Part shown: positions 46,017-54,386 of the stretch, in pieces
Numbering within the stretch: the first letter of the stretch is position 1
How the letters are laid out: each line of letters starts with the position of its first letter
Source of the DNA: Lentimicrobiaceae bacterium
GTDB taxonomy: Bacteria > Bacteroidota > Bacteroidia > Bacteroidales > JAGONC01
Assembly (NCBI GenBank): GCA_017993235.1
Contig: JAGONC010000017.1
Span: forward strand, 1 to 62,007
Length of the DNA: 62,007 nucleotides
Reading direction: 5' to 3'
Program-made: the position numbers and the translations under genes
Notes under the pieces: generated by a model
What the model was told of the DNA's origin: nothing
Database searches by the model: none
The model's input: the letters and a program-made list of their open reading frames with translations, nothing else

Positions 46017-47099
46017 ATGAAAAAATTCAGAGTTATCTTTTTATTCGGCCTGATGGCCCCCTTTCTGCTGAGAGCAAATCCATTTGCACCCCCTCCCTAC
46101 CTCGGCGAAATTTATTTTGAAGGAGATGAATGGTTCATTGAGCTGATCTTATCGGGGGATTTTCATAGTGATCTTGACAATTTCCGGATTGTTTGTTCAT
46201 CAGACACAGCCCAGTTTAAACCGGGGATTGATCTCTATGGATTAGAATGGATCCTCATCACCCAGGACAGTATGCTTTCATCGTTATCGATCAATAAATT
46301 TGGCGATTTTATTGAAATTGAACAAGGGGATGACGGATACTGGTGGCCTTTGGGCATGCCAATCTATTTTGGGGATATAGAGTATTCATATGTCAACTAT
46401 CCATTGCCGGGACAATCAATTGTCAACACTTTAGTCTATGAAGGATACGATGATTATTATTGGACAGTAAAAGATAATTCCCCGACGCTGGGAAGTTCTT
46501 TTTTCCAGACTACCACCGCCGGCGTTTTTTCCGGACGCGTGCTGGATCAAAACCTCGAACCGGTAAGTGATATTCAAATTAAGTATTGTAACGATTATTT
46601 ACTTGGACAGATATTGCATCCCATTTTTACGGATGATGGGGGATTTTTTGCCCAAATAATGTTTGGCCGGAATTATGAGATTTCATTCATTCACAGTAAC
46701 TCTTCTCTGCTGGATACAACTGTCACCATTGAGCCCGACTCCATGACCTGGTGTAATTATTACCTGGATACAGTGTTGCTGCCTGAAGCCGTTGACAATA
46801 TGAAGACTCTTGCACTTTCATTTAAAAATTTTCCGAATCCGTTTTCGGACAACACCACATTCGTCATACAACTTCCCGAAGATACCCACTACCAGGAAGG
46901 ACGGATCATCGTGTACGATATGACAGGCCGGGAAGTATATGACCGGATAATCGGACAGGAAATAACGGACACCGCGCCGGTATTCCACCATTGGGATCTG
47001 GCCGGCAATCCGGCTGTGGTATCCCCTGGCGAATACATCAGCTGCCTTGTGCTGGACGGGATCGTGGTAGCGAAAAATAAGTCCATCTGCATCCGATAA
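46017..47099 (+). CDS. Secreted T9SS-sorted protein of unknown function, copy 1
   Basis: A 360-residue protein with a signal peptide (about 1-20, ending LRAN), a short Pro-rich PPPYLGEIYF, then about 165 residues not recognised, a carboxypeptidase-regulatory-like beta domain (GVFSGRVLDQNLEPVSDI) at about 170-250, and a T9SS type A sorting domain over the last 85 (NFPNPFSDNTTF, GEYISCLVLDG). It is paired with 49026-50108: same length, no gaps, roughly 92 percent identical by eye, with most changes in the unrecognised N-terminal part. The two copies and their upstream regions flank a toxin-antitoxin pair. The N-terminal domain could be a lectin-like or LTD-like fold. Confidence 0.8.
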   Translation: MKKFRVIFLFGLMAPFLLRANPFAPPPYLGEIYFEGDEWFIELILSGDFHSDLDNFRIVCSSDTAQFKPGIDLYGLEWILITQDSMLSSLSINKFGDFIEIEQGDDGYWWPLGMPIYFGDIEYSYVNYPLPGQSIVNTLVYEGYDDYYWTVKDNSPTLGSSFFQTTTAGVFSGRVLDQNLEPVSDIQIKYCNDYLLGQILHPIFTDDGGFFAQIMFGRNYEISFIHSNSSLLDTTVTIEPDSMTWCNYYLDTVLLPEAVDNMKTLALSFKNFPNPFSDNTTFVIQLPEDTHYQEGRIIVYDMTGREVYDRIIGQEITDTAPVFHHWDLAGNPAVVSPGEYISCLVLDGIVVAKNKSICIR

Positions 47100-47172
47100 T
47101 CTTCAATCTGTGCCGAATGTAGAAATATAAAAATTATTTTTCCCCTCCAGGATTATTTTACATTTTTATCCC

Positions 47173-47219
47173 TATCTTTATGTCTAGATTGTGAGTTTAG
47201 ATCTCACAAATCAGACATA
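47173..47219. promoter_or_regulatory. Promoter and nested palindromic operator of the AbiE-like pair
   Basis: A -7-like TATCTTTA (47173-47180) overlaps a two-part perfect palindrome: TATGTCT (47179-47185) pairs with AGACATA (47213-47219), and inside it TTGTGAG (47189-47195) pairs with CTCACAA (47203-47209), all centred on 47199. It ends one base before the ATG at 47221, so a bound repressor would cover the transcription start and the whole leader. Confidence 0.7.
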
Positions 47220-47220
47220 T

Positions 47221-48039
47221 ATGAATAAAAATATTTCATTCCAATCATCCCGGTTACTCATGTCTCTCTTAGAGCAGGAAAAATCTTTCTTCACGCTTGA
47301 GGATGCGATGAATATTCTTGAGTCAAATGATAATATTACCGTCCGGAAGTTGGTCAGTGATATGGTAGAAAGAGGACTGATTTTAAGGATCAAAAACGGA
47401 TTATACCATCCAATCCCATTCGAACAAAAACCGGAAAAGTATTTCCCAAACTGGCACCTGACGGCAGAGGCATTGGCCCAAAAAAAAGAATACTATATTG
47501 GATTTTACAGTGCTTTGGATATCCATGGATTGATCACACAGCCTTCTATAGTCGAGCAGATTGTTACCTTAGAGCATATAAAACCCAAAATTCAGCAGGT
47601 CAGAAATGTTCGTTTTGAGTTTATTACGTTTAGCAATGACCGATTCTTTGGCTATAAAAAGCACTGGATTGATGATTTTTCCCAGGTATATTGCAGCGAT
47701 CTGGAAAAAACATTTCTTGATTGTCTGCATATCCCAAAATATGCAGGAGGAATCATAGAAATTACCAAGGCTTTGTATAAGGGCAGGAATAGAATTAATT
47801 CCGATAAATTGCTGGAATATCTGGATAAGTACGATACACAATCCGTTTATAAACGCCTGGGCTTTATCGTTGATCAACTGGAACTTTCTCCTGAGATATT
47901 GAACTTCATTGCAAAAAAAATAACTTCTTCCTTTGTATCATTGGATCCAACTTTACTCAAAAAAGGAAAGTACTATTCGAAGTGGAAGATCGTCGATAAT
48001 ATTGATTTTAAGGACGCTATTAATGCTATAAGAACCTGA
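47221..48039 (+). CDS. AbiEi-like antitoxin / transcriptional repressor
   Basis: A 272-residue protein with an N-terminal winged helix (FTLEDAMNIL, VRKLVSDMVERGLILRIKNGLYHPI) and a C-terminal domain of the AbiEi type (YYIGFYSALDIHGL, VYCSDLEKTFLDCLHIPKYAGG). AbiEi proteins neutralise the AbiEii nucleotidyltransferase and repress their own promoter. An earlier in-frame GTG at 47191 lies inside the operator, so ATG 47221 is the better start. The toxin gene follows after 4 bp. The gene is AT-rich relative to its flanks, which fits recent arrival. Confidence 0.85.
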   Translation: MNKNISFQSSRLLMSLLEQEKSFFTLEDAMNILESNDNITVRKLVSDMVERGLILRIKNGLYHPIPFEQKPEKYFPNWHLTAEALAQKKEYYIGFYSALDIHGLITQPSIVEQIVTLEHIKPKIQQVRNVRFEFITFSNDRFFGYKKHWIDDFSQVYCSDLEKTFLDCLHIPKYAGGIIEITKALYKGRNRINSDKLLEYLDKYDTQSVYKRLGFIVDQLELSPEILNFIAKKITSSFVSLDPTLLKKGKYYSKWKIVDNIDFKDAINAIRT

Positions 48040-48043
48040 AAAT

Positions 48044-48862
48044 GTGATTAAGCCAGGCGAAATACAATCCATGGCCGCAAGGGCTGGTGTCAGGGATACA
48101 CAAATCGAAAAGGATTATGTCATCTCATGGATTTGTTATGGCATTGCCAATAATCCATTTCTGAGAGAGAATTTGATTTTTAAAGGCGGAACAGTTTTAA
48201 GGAAGGTTTATTTCCCAAATTATCGGTTTTCTGAAGATCTCGACTTCACTTTTATTGGAAAAATCTTTGATCTGATAGCAATCCGGTCCGCTTTTATGGA
48301 ACTAATTGACTGGGTGCGTGAGGAATCCCGGATAACAATAGCTATGAAAGAAGAAACACAACATGAAACGGGAAATTTTACTTTTTATTTGTCCTATACC
48401 GGTCCACTAGGGGGGGCAGGCGCAAATAAAGATATAAAGGTTGATCTCAGTTATGATGAAATCATTTGTCATATTCCTGATAGACAAGTGATTATCCACC
48501 AATACTCAGATAGGAAAAACAGCGATAACGGTATTCTTTGTTACGATCTTAAGGAAGTTATTGCTGAAAAAATGCGATCCATAATGCAGCGTACTGCACC
48601 CAGAGACTTATATGACCTTTGGTATTTATTAGTAGAAGAAGGTTTGGATATTAAGGATGCAGTTTATTGCTTTCATGATAAAGCAAAGCATAAAGGGTAT
48701 GAACCGAAAGATTTAATAACTGTACTTGAAAAGAAAAAACAGATCTTCACCCGGCATTGGAATGAACACCTATCAGATCAATTGACTGAAATTCCTGATT
48801 TTGAAGAGGTATGGCGGGAATTGGGGAAACACTGGCGGAAATTTCAAAAATTCATCAATTGA
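48044..48862 (+). CDS. AbiEii-like nucleotidyltransferase toxin
   Basis: A 272-residue protein of the AbiEii/MenA-type nucleotidyltransferase family: IEKDYVISWICYGI near the N-terminus, FKGGTVLRK (GG motif) and RFSEDLDFT (the D-x-D metal site), IKVDLSYDE and the family's conserved AEKMRSIMQRTAPRDLYDLWYL. Related enzymes block growth by adding nucleotides to tRNA or other acceptors. The frame opens with GTG 48044, 4 bp after the antitoxin stop; the first ATG (48071) would remove residues the family normally has, so GTG is preferred. The pair should act as a type IV toxin-antitoxin or abortive-infection module. Confidence 0.88.
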   Translation: MIKPGEIQSMAARAGVRDTQIEKDYVISWICYGIANNPFLRENLIFKGGTVLRKVYFPNYRFSEDLDFTFIGKIFDLIAIRSAFMELIDWVREESRITIAMKEETQHETGNFTFYLSYTGPLGGAGANKDIKVDLSYDEIICHIPDRQVIIHQYSDRKNSDNGILCYDLKEVIAEKMRSIMQRTAPRDLYDLWYLLVEEGLDIKDAVYCFHDKAKHKGYEPKDLITVLEKKKQIFTRHWNEHLSDQLTEIPDFEEVWRELGKHWRKFQKFIN

Positions 48863-48912
48863 CAGACTCTGCCTATCAAGCGGATGTAGTAAAAGAATAT
48901 TTCATTTTTCCC

Positions 48913-50120
48913 CCTCCGTGCGCCTCCATGTATCCCTCTGCGCCTCTGTGGTCAAAAGTTGTTTTCCCCCATTAAATGTATTATCTTTACATACTTATTA
49001 TACCTGAGTTCCATTCAATCGTGCCATGAAAAAATTCATAGCTATCTTTTTATTCGGCCTGATGGCCCCCTTTCTGCTGAGAGCAAATCCATTTCCGCCC
49101 CCTCCCTACCTCGGCGAAATTTATTTTGAAGGAAATGAATGGTTCATTGAGTTGATCTTATCGGAGGATTTTTATAGTGATCTTGACGATTTCCGGATTG
49201 TTTGTTCATCAGACACAGCCCAGTTTAAACCGGGAATTGATCTCAATGGATTAGAATGGATCCTCATCACCCAGGACAGTATGCTTTCATTGTTATCGAT
49301 CAATAAATTTGGCGATTTCATTGAAATTGAACAAGGGGATGACGGATACTGGTGGTCTATGGGCTGGCCAATCTATTTTGGAGATATAGAGAATTCAGAT
49401 GTCAACTATCCATTCCCGGGACAATCATTTGTCACCACTTTAGTCTATGATGGATACGATGATTATTATTGGACAGTAAAAGATAATTCCCCGACGCTGG
49501 GAAGTTCTTTTTTCCAGGCTACCACCGCCGGCGTTTTTGCCGGACGGGTGCTGGATCAAAACCTCGAACCGGTAAGTGATATTCAAATTAAGTATTGTAA
49601 CAATTATTTACTTGGACAGATATTGCATCCCATTTATACGGATGATGGGGGATTTTTTGCCCAGATTATGTTTGGCCGGAATTATGAGATTTCATTCATT
49701 CACAGTAACTCTTCTCTGCTGGATACAACTGTCACCATTGAGCCCGACTCCATGACCTGGTGCAATTATTACCTGGATACAGTGTTGCTGCCTGAAGCCG
49801 TTGACAATATGAAGACTCTTGCACTTTCATTTAAAAATTTCCCGAATCCGTTTTCGGACAACACCACATTCGTCATACAACTTCCTGAAGATACCCACTA
49901 CCAGGAAGTACGGATCATCGTGTACGATATGACAGGCCGGGAAGTATATGACCGGATGATCGGACAGGAAATAACGGGCACCGCGACGGTATTCCACCAT
50001 TGGGACCTGGCCGGCAACCCGGCTGTGGTATCCCCTGGCGAATACATCAGCTGCCTTGTGCTGGACGGGATCGTGGTAGCGAAAAATAAGTCCACCTGCG
50101 TCCGATAATCTTTAATCTAT
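48913..50120 (+). repeat. Second copy of a 1.2-kb duplicated segment (first copy 45899-47110)
   Basis: The repeat words, the intergenic stretch with the -7-like box, the T9SS gene and a few bases after its stop are all present in both copies in the same order and orientation, with scattered base changes. The toxin-antitoxin pair lies between them. Confidence 0.85.
49026..50108 (+). CDS. Secreted T9SS-sorted protein of unknown function, copy 2
   Basis: The 360-residue twin of 46017-47099: signal peptide ending LRAN, PPPPYLGEIYF, unrecognised N-terminal domain, regulatory-like beta domain (GVFAGRVLDQNLEPV) and T9SS sorting domain. By eye about 28 residues differ, some 20 of them in the first half, against about a dozen silent changes, while the middle and sorting domain are nearly unchanged. 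It has its own copy of the promoter region and is followed 17 bp later by the small secreted protein gene at 50126, which copy 1 lacks; so copy 2 may be the original locus. Confidence 0.8.
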   Translation: MKKFIAIFLFGLMAPFLLRANPFPPPPYLGEIYFEGNEWFIELILSEDFYSDLDDFRIVCSSDTAQFKPGIDLNGLEWILITQDSMLSLLSINKFGDFIEIEQGDDGYWWSMGWPIYFGDIENSDVNYPFPGQSFVTTLVYDGYDDYYWTVKDNSPTLGSSFFQATTAGVFAGRVLDQNLEPVSDIQIKYCNNYLLGQILHPIYTDDGGFFAQIMFGRNYEISFIHSNSSLLDTTVTIEPDSMTWCNYYLDTVLLPEAVDNMKTLALSFKNFPNPFSDNTTFVIQLPEDTHYQEVRIIVYDMTGREVYDRMIGQEITGTATVFHHWDLAGNPAVVSPGEYISCLVLDGIVVAKNKSTCVR

Positions 50121-50125
50121 ACCGA

Positions 50126-50710
50126 ATGAGTGCAAAATTCCGGATCATCCTGGTTTCATCCACATTGCTGGCTATTTTGATCCTGAGCCACTTCCGGTTG
50201 CACTCCCAATCCCTCGAATTCTTTGAGGAGTCGCTTCTTTTTGAAATAAACGATGGGATCTTCACCGTTGATGGCCAGTATTATTTCCGGAACACAGGTC
50301 AAAAAGAACTCACCCAGGTCCTGTTTTATCCCTTTCCGGCCGGTGAAGGAGCTGAACCGGCCGATAGCGTCTCTGTCACCGAAATCCCCGTTTCCACGGA
50401 ACAACGGCTGATCCATCAGTCGGAAAAAGGATTTTCGTTCCTTATTCATTTAAAAGCTGGTGAGGAAAAGGCGTACCATATCCATTACCGACAGAAAGTC
50501 CGCAACCATGCCACGTACATTCTCACCTCAACCCAGCACTGGGGTAAGCCACTTGAGAAAGCGTTCTATCAGCTGACCGTACCGGCGGGAATTCAAATCA
50601 CCGGTTTCAGCTACCCTCCGGATTACCAGGAAAATAAAACCAACGAAAGGATCTATTACTGGTTCAGGCAGGATTTCATGCCCGACAGGGATTTCGAAAT
50701 TGAATTCTGA
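50126..50710 (+). CDS. Secreted or membrane-anchored protein of unknown function
   Basis: A 194-residue protein with an N-terminal hydrophobic segment (about 7-24), followed by a beta-rich body: YYFRNTGQKELTQVLFYPFPAG, HLKAGEEKAYHIHYRQKV, THWGKPLEKAFYQLTVP-like strands. The layout resembles DUF4424-like or immunoglobulin-like domains with a tract for surface polymers, but no firm family was recognised. It begins 17 bp after the second T9SS paralogue and is probably co-transcribed with it. The end is followed by about 180 bp of repeats. Confidence 0.65.
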   Translation: MSAKFRIILVSSTLLAILILSHFRLHSQSLEFFEESLLFEINDGIFTVDGQYYFRNTGQKELTQVLFYPFPAGEGAEPADSVSVTEIPVSTEQRLIHQSEKGFSFLIHLKAGEEKAYHIHYRQKVRNHATYILTSTQHWGKPLEKAFYQLTVPAGIQITGFSYPPDYQENKTNERIYYWFRQDFMPDRDFEIEF

Positions 50711-50753
50711 ATACTGGCTAACACTTAACCCATGGTCGGCTTCAGTTTAGTTT

Positions 50754-50884
50754 AACCACAGAGGCGCACCGAGGATTCACGGAGGCGCGTGGAGGAATGA
50801 TGATGAAAGTTAATTGTCAATTGTCAATTGTCAATGTTCCATTTATATTGCAAATTTAAAATCGACAATTGACAATCGACAATA
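50754..50884. repeat. ACCACAGAGGCGC repeat and TCAATTG word repeat
   Basis: 50754-50796 is another ACCACAGAGGCGC copy. 50810-50836 is a seven-base series (GTCAATT), and 50862-50884 carries its complement (GACAATTGACAATCGACAAT), so the two can pair into a long hairpin between convergent genes. It may stop transcription. Confidence 0.7.
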
Positions 50885-50889
50885 AACCA

Positions 50890-51861
50890 CTACTCCCCTT
50901 TCATCTCCTTCACCGCTGCGATCAGTTCCGGCAGCACCTTCATGGCATCGCCCACGATACCGTAGTCCGCCGCCTCAAAGATGGGTGCGTCGGGGTCCTT
51001 ATTGATCGCCACGATGAACTTGGATGAGCTTACCCCGGCCAGGTGCTGGATGGCGCCTGAAATCCCGAACGCCATGTAAAGGTTTGGGGCAATGATCTTG
51101 CCGGTTTGTCCGGTATGCTCTTCATGCGGCCGCCAGCCTTCGTCGGAGACAGGCCGCGAGCAGGCGGTAGCAGCCCCCAGCACCCGGGCCAGCTCTTCAA
51201 GCGGAGCCCAGTTTTCCGGACCTCTCATGCCGCGTCCACCCGAAACGACCACCTCCGCATCGGTCAGCAGGATCTTGCCCGTGACCTTGTTCACCTCTTC
51301 CACGCTGGTCATGAAATCATGTTCCGTCAGATCGGGAAGGAATTCCTCCACAGCGGCAACGCCTCCGGTTTCCTTTACGCCGAAGGAATTCTGCAAAAGG
51401 GTAAGGATGCGGACAGGCGATTTGATCACGATCGTGGCAAAGGCTTTTCCGTTAAATGCCTTTTTATGGATAGTGAAAGGTTCAACGGTAACAGGAAGTC
51501 CCGCTACTCCGGCACCCACGCCTGCTTTCAGTTTGACGGACAGTCTTGGCGCCACAGCCTTTCCGGTGAAATTATTGGCCATCACCACCACCTGTGCGTT
51601 CTCCCTGACGGCTGCCTGATACAGCACCGATGCATAGGCCTGGTTCACCAGCTGGTTCAGCCGTGTATCGTTGACGGACAGCACCCTGCTGGCACCATAT
51701 TTCCCGAGTGTGGCGAGCTCCGTCTCGTTCACGTCACCTATGGAAACTGCGACAGTTTCCGTATCCAGCATCGCGGCTACTGCATGCGCGTACGACACCA
51801 GTTCATAGGACAGCTTCTTGAACTTCCCGTCCCAGTGCTCCAGATAAACTAATACCGACAT
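50890..51861 (-). CDS. etfA: Electron transfer flavoprotein alpha subunit
   Basis: A 323-residue FAD-binding subunit that with EtfB collects electrons from acyl-CoA dehydrogenases. The N-terminal domain starts [16 protein letters not shown]. The C-terminal FAD domain has [37 protein letters not shown] and [15 protein letters not shown], which is diagnostic. It follows etfB on the same strand, but a gap of about 100 bp with a consensus -7 box (51919-51926) and a TCTCC repeat separates them, so it may have its own promoter. No extra 4Fe-4S domain is present, so the pair looks like a simple, non-bifurcating ETF. Confidence 0.96.
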   Translation of the reverse strand: MSVLVYLEHWDGKFKKLSYELVSYAHAVAAMLDTETVAVSIGDVNETELATLGKYGASRVLSVNDTRLNQLVNQAYASVLYQAAVRENAQVVVMANNFTGKAVAPRLSVKLKAGVGAGVAGLPVTVEPFTIHKKAFNGKAFATIVIKSPVRILTLLQNSFGVKETGGVAAVEEFLPDLTEHDFMTSVEEVNKVTGKILLTDAEVVVSGGRGMRGPENWAPLEELARVLGAATACSRPVSDEGWRPHEEHTGQTGKIIAPNLYMAFGISGAIQHLAGVSSSKFIVAINKDPDAPIFEAADYGIVGDAMKVLPELIAAVKEMKGE

Positions 51862-51918
51862 AATGTATCTTTTTTATTACAATGGTTAAACACCTACGGT
51901 GTAATCGAATAATAATAT

Positions 51919-51926
51919 CAAAAATA
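51919..51926 (-). promoter_or_regulatory. -7 promoter box for etfA, abutting a repeat
   Basis: Minus-strand TATTTTTG fits TAnnTTTG, 57 bp before the etfA ATG. The GAGAGGA word repeat ends directly at its upstream edge. Confidence 0.5.
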
Positions 51927-51927
51927 T

Positions 51928-51964
51928 TTCTCCTCTCTCCTCTCTCCTTTCTCCTCTCTCCTCT
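51928..51964. repeat. TCTCCTC word repeat between etfB and etfA
   Basis: Purine-only on the minus strand (GAGAGGAGAGAGGAGAAAG type). Nineteen bases of it match exactly the last nineteen bases of the window (61989-62007), which are read as codons of the final gene. Confidence 0.8.
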
Positions 51965-52713
51965 CATATAACTTTCGCTTCCGTGTGCAGCAACTGCACC
52001 AGCTCCCGCACGTTGTCTTCCGCAACCATCCTGCATTTTGCCTTGGCAGGTGGAAGCTCGTAACGGATGTGCTCCACCAGCACCTCGGATAAAACCGGTT
52101 CAACCACCTTCAGCGGCTTGGTGCGTGCCATCATGATCCCCCGCATGGAAGGAATGCGTGGCTCAAAGGCGATCCCTTTCTGAACGATGGCCACGAAAGG
52201 AGCCGTAACGGAAAGCGTCTCCTTTCCGCCGTCAATCTCCCGTTTTATTTTAAAATGGCCATTTTCGACCGTAATGGAAGAAACGGAAGAAACAGAAGGA
52301 ATATCCAGAAACTCAGAGACCATGCCTCCCACCATCGAGTTATTATAATCGGATGATTCGATCCCGCACAGGATCAGATCATAGCCCTCATTGCGGACCG
52401 CTTCAGCGATCTGGCGGGCCACATCATGGGCATCCGTTGCCTGGCTGTTGACCCGGATGGCATCATCGGCGCCAATGGCCAGTGCTTTACGAATCGTCGG
52501 TTCGGCATCCGCCAGCCCGACCGTGATCACGGTCACCTTTTCAATGCCGCTGCCGGGTTCTTCTTTCAGCTGCAATGCCCTCGTCAGGGCCAGTTCATCC
52601 CACGGATTGATGATCCACTGGACGCCGGTTGTATCAAATGCCGTATTTCCGTCTTTGAACCTGACTTTTGTCGTGGTGTCAGGTACGTTGCTCATGCAAA
52701 TCAGTATCTTCAT
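51964..52713 (-). CDS. etfB: Electron transfer flavoprotein beta subunit
   Basis: A 249-residue AMP-binding partner of EtfA. It begins MKILICMSNVPDTTTKVRF and has INPWDELALTRAL, AIGADDAIRV, CGIESSDYNNSMVGGMVSEFL and a late MRGIMMARTKPL, all typical of EtfB (the family usually has GKQAIDDD; here the shorter GIESSDYN suggests AMP binding as in house-keeping ETFs). It precedes etfA. Its start codon is preceded by a TTGTTATATTGTCATATTG word repeat (52727-52757). Likely electron donors are the two acyl-CoA dehydrogenases in the window. Confidence 0.96.
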   Translation of the reverse strand: MKILICMSNVPDTTTKVRFKDGNTAFDTTGVQWIINPWDELALTRALQLKEEPGSGIEKVTVITVGLADAEPTIRKALAIGADDAIRVNSQATDAHDVARQIAEAVRNEGYDLILCGIESSDYNNSMVGGMVSEFLDIPSVSSVSSITVENGHFKIKREIDGGKETLSVTAPFVAIVQKGIAFEPRIPSMRGIMMARTKPLKVVEPVLSEVLVEHIRYELPPAKAKCRMVAEDNVRELVQLLHTEAKVI

Positions 52714-52747
52714 GGTTCTATTCTCAAATTGTTATATTGTCATATTG

Positions 52748-53131
52748 TTAAATTGTAAGTTTTTCGTTGGTAAATTTGATCAAGTGATTGATTTCTTTTT
52801 CTAATTGGAGCAGTTCAGCCAGAATTTTATCATACTCGTCATGGCCGATCAATCCTCTTGTTTTCGATTTCTCATTCCAATCGAGGGTTTCTTTAATGGA
52901 TCCCTGACTGATCCTAAAAAATTTAATCTTATCCTTTTTTGAATACCTTCCAAATCCCTCCGCAATATTGGCTGATATCGAATCCGCTGCTCTAACTAAT
53001 TGTTTACCAACAGTATCTTTCTCAAAATAATTCCATTTGATAACAACCTGCCAGATATAATTACTAAGATTATAAGCTAGTTTATATGAACTTAAATCAT
53101 TAAGTTTTAAAAATTTCCTCCCCTCTACCAT
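52748..53131 (-). CDS. Four-helix-bundle protein (S23 ribosomal intervening-sequence family), copy 1
   Basis: A 127-residue all-helical protein with the family pattern LSSYKLAYNLSNYIW, KDTVGKQLVRAADSISANIAEGFGRYS and FRISQGSIKETLDW. The family was first described from ORFs in 23S rRNA intervening sequences and also includes the Avd accessory protein of diversity-generating retroelements; no rRNA or reverse transcriptase is near. Molecular role unknown. It lies between etfB and an acyl-CoA dehydrogenase with word repeats on both sides, as if carried with them. A second copy is at 58296-58685. Confidence 0.85.
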   Translation of the reverse strand: MVEGRKFLKLNDLSSYKLAYNLSNYIWQVVIKWNYFEKDTVGKQLVRAADSISANIAEGFGRYSKKDKIKFFRISQGSIKETLDWNEKSKTRGLIGHDEYDKILAELLQLEKEINHLIKFTNEKLTI

Positions 53132-53139
53132 ACCCCCAA

Positions 53140-53204
53140 TAAATTAACAATTTAACAGTTTAACAATTTAACAGTTTAACAATTTAACAGTTTAACAGTT
53201 TATC
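53140..53204. repeat. AACAGTTTAACAATTT eight-base word repeat
   Basis: Seven to eight units of AACAATTT or AACAGTTT in series upstream of the four-helix-bundle gene, running up to the acyl-CoA dehydrogenase stop. Relatives are at 52727-52757 and 56738-56800. Confidence 0.75.
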
Positions 53205-54345
53205 ATCCTTTGACCAACGCTCTTGCTATCACGATCTTCTGTATCTCCGACGTCCCCTCGTAGATCTGTGTGACCTTCGCGTCGCGCATCAGGCGTTCCA
53301 CGTGATATTCCTTCACATAGCCGTAGCCACCGTGGATCTGCACCGCCTCTGTGGTGACTTCCATGGCAATGTCGGCCGCATACTGCTTGGCCATAGAGCT
53401 GGCCATGCCGAATGGCTGGCCCTGGTCTTTCAGCCATGCCGCCTTATGGACCAGGTTGCGGGCATTTTCCACCTTCACGGACATGTCGGCCAGCTTGAAG
53501 GCGATGGCCTGGTGTTCGATGAGCAGCTTGCCAAACGCCTTCCGTTCCTGCGCATATTTCAGGGAGCGTTCCAGTGCGCCGGCCGCGATGCCCGTCGCCT
53601 GTGCAGCGATCCCAATACGACCTATTTCGAGCATCTTCATGGCGAACTTGAATCCGAAGCCATCTTCGCCGATGCGGTTTTCTTTGGGCACCTTTACGTC
53701 GGTGAACATCACCGAGTGGGTGTCGGAGCTGCGCATGCCCATCTTATCCTCGTGGGGACCGAGAGAGATGCCGGGTGAGTCCTTGTCGATAATAAAGGCA
53801 TTGATTCCCTTGTGCCCCAGTTCAGGATACGTCTGGGCAACGGTGATGTACACCGAGCCGCTGTCGGCACTGGAGATCCAGTTCTTGGTGCCGTTCAGCA
53901 GGTAATGATCGCCTTTATCTTCAGCAAGCGTCTTTTGTCGCGAAGCATCCGATCCCGCTTCCGGCTCGGACAGCAGGAACGCCCCGATCTTTTCACCCGA
54001 TGCCAGCCAGGGCAGGTATTTCCCCTTCTGGAAATCATTGCCGAATTTTTCGATCCCTCCGCACGCCAGCGAATTGTGGACGGCCAGCAGCACACCTACC
54101 GAGGCATCGATCTTAGAAAATTCCTCGATGGCCATACAGTAGCCCACCGTGTCCATCCCAATCCCTCCATAGGCCGGGCTGACCATCATCCCGAAAAAGC
54201 CAAGCTCCCTCAGGTTTTTCACATGTTCGTAAGGAAACTCTGCCCGGGTATCACGTTCGATCACATCCTTGATCAGTTCCCGCTCAGCATAATCCCGCGC
54301 AGCCTGTTGTATCATGCGCTGCTCTTCCGTAAAGGCAAAGTCCAT
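53203..54345 (-). CDS. Acyl-CoA dehydrogenase, butyryl/short-chain type
   Basis: A 380-residue FAD enzyme that oxidises acyl-CoA to enoyl-CoA. Motifs include MDFAFTEEQRMIQQAARDYAE at the start, FLLSEPEAGSDAS in the middle domain, QIHGGYGYVKEYHVER and the catalytic YEGTSEIQKIVIARAL. The open frame extends upstream to 54435 through a repeat (giving LEFGSWCLGFN), but a -7 box at 54369-54376 lies inside that extension, so ATG 54345 is the start. Its closeness to etfBA, thiolase, hydroxyacyl-CoA dehydrogenase and enoyl-CoA hydratase makes a beta-oxidation role clear. It is only moderately similar to the dehydrogenase at 1809. Confidence 0.94.
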   Translation of the reverse strand: MDFAFTEEQRMIQQAARDYAERELIKDVIERDTRAEFPYEHVKNLRELGFFGMMVSPAYGGIGMDTVGYCMAIEEFSKIDASVGVLLAVHNSLACGGIEKFGNDFQKGKYLPWLASGEKIGAFLLSEPEAGSDASRQKTLAEDKGDHYLLNGTKNWISSADSGSVYITVAQTYPELGHKGINAFIIDKDSPGISLGPHEDKMGMRSSDTHSVMFTDVKVPKENRIGEDGFGFKFAMKMLEIGRIGIAAQATGIAAGALERSLKYAQERKAFGKLLIEHQAIAFKLADMSVKVENARNLVHKAAWLKDQGQPFGMASSMAKQYAADIAMEVTTEAVQIHGGYGYVKEYHVERLMRDAKVTQIYEGTSEIQKIVIARALVKG

Positions 54346-54368
54346 GAGGAATAATTGGTTGAAAGAAG

Positions 54369-54376
54369 CAAATGTA
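54369..54376 (-). promoter_or_regulatory. -7 promoter box for the acyl-CoA dehydrogenase
   Basis: Minus-strand TACATTTG, an exact match, 23 bp before the ATG. The GGAATTTGG-type repeat starts 10 bases further upstream. Confidence 0.6.
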
Positions 54377-54386
54377 CGAAAAAGGT

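Noticed and set aside
47191..47220. GTG start for the AbiEi-like antitoxin
   Set aside because: It lies inside the palindromic operator and adds residues not typical of the family.
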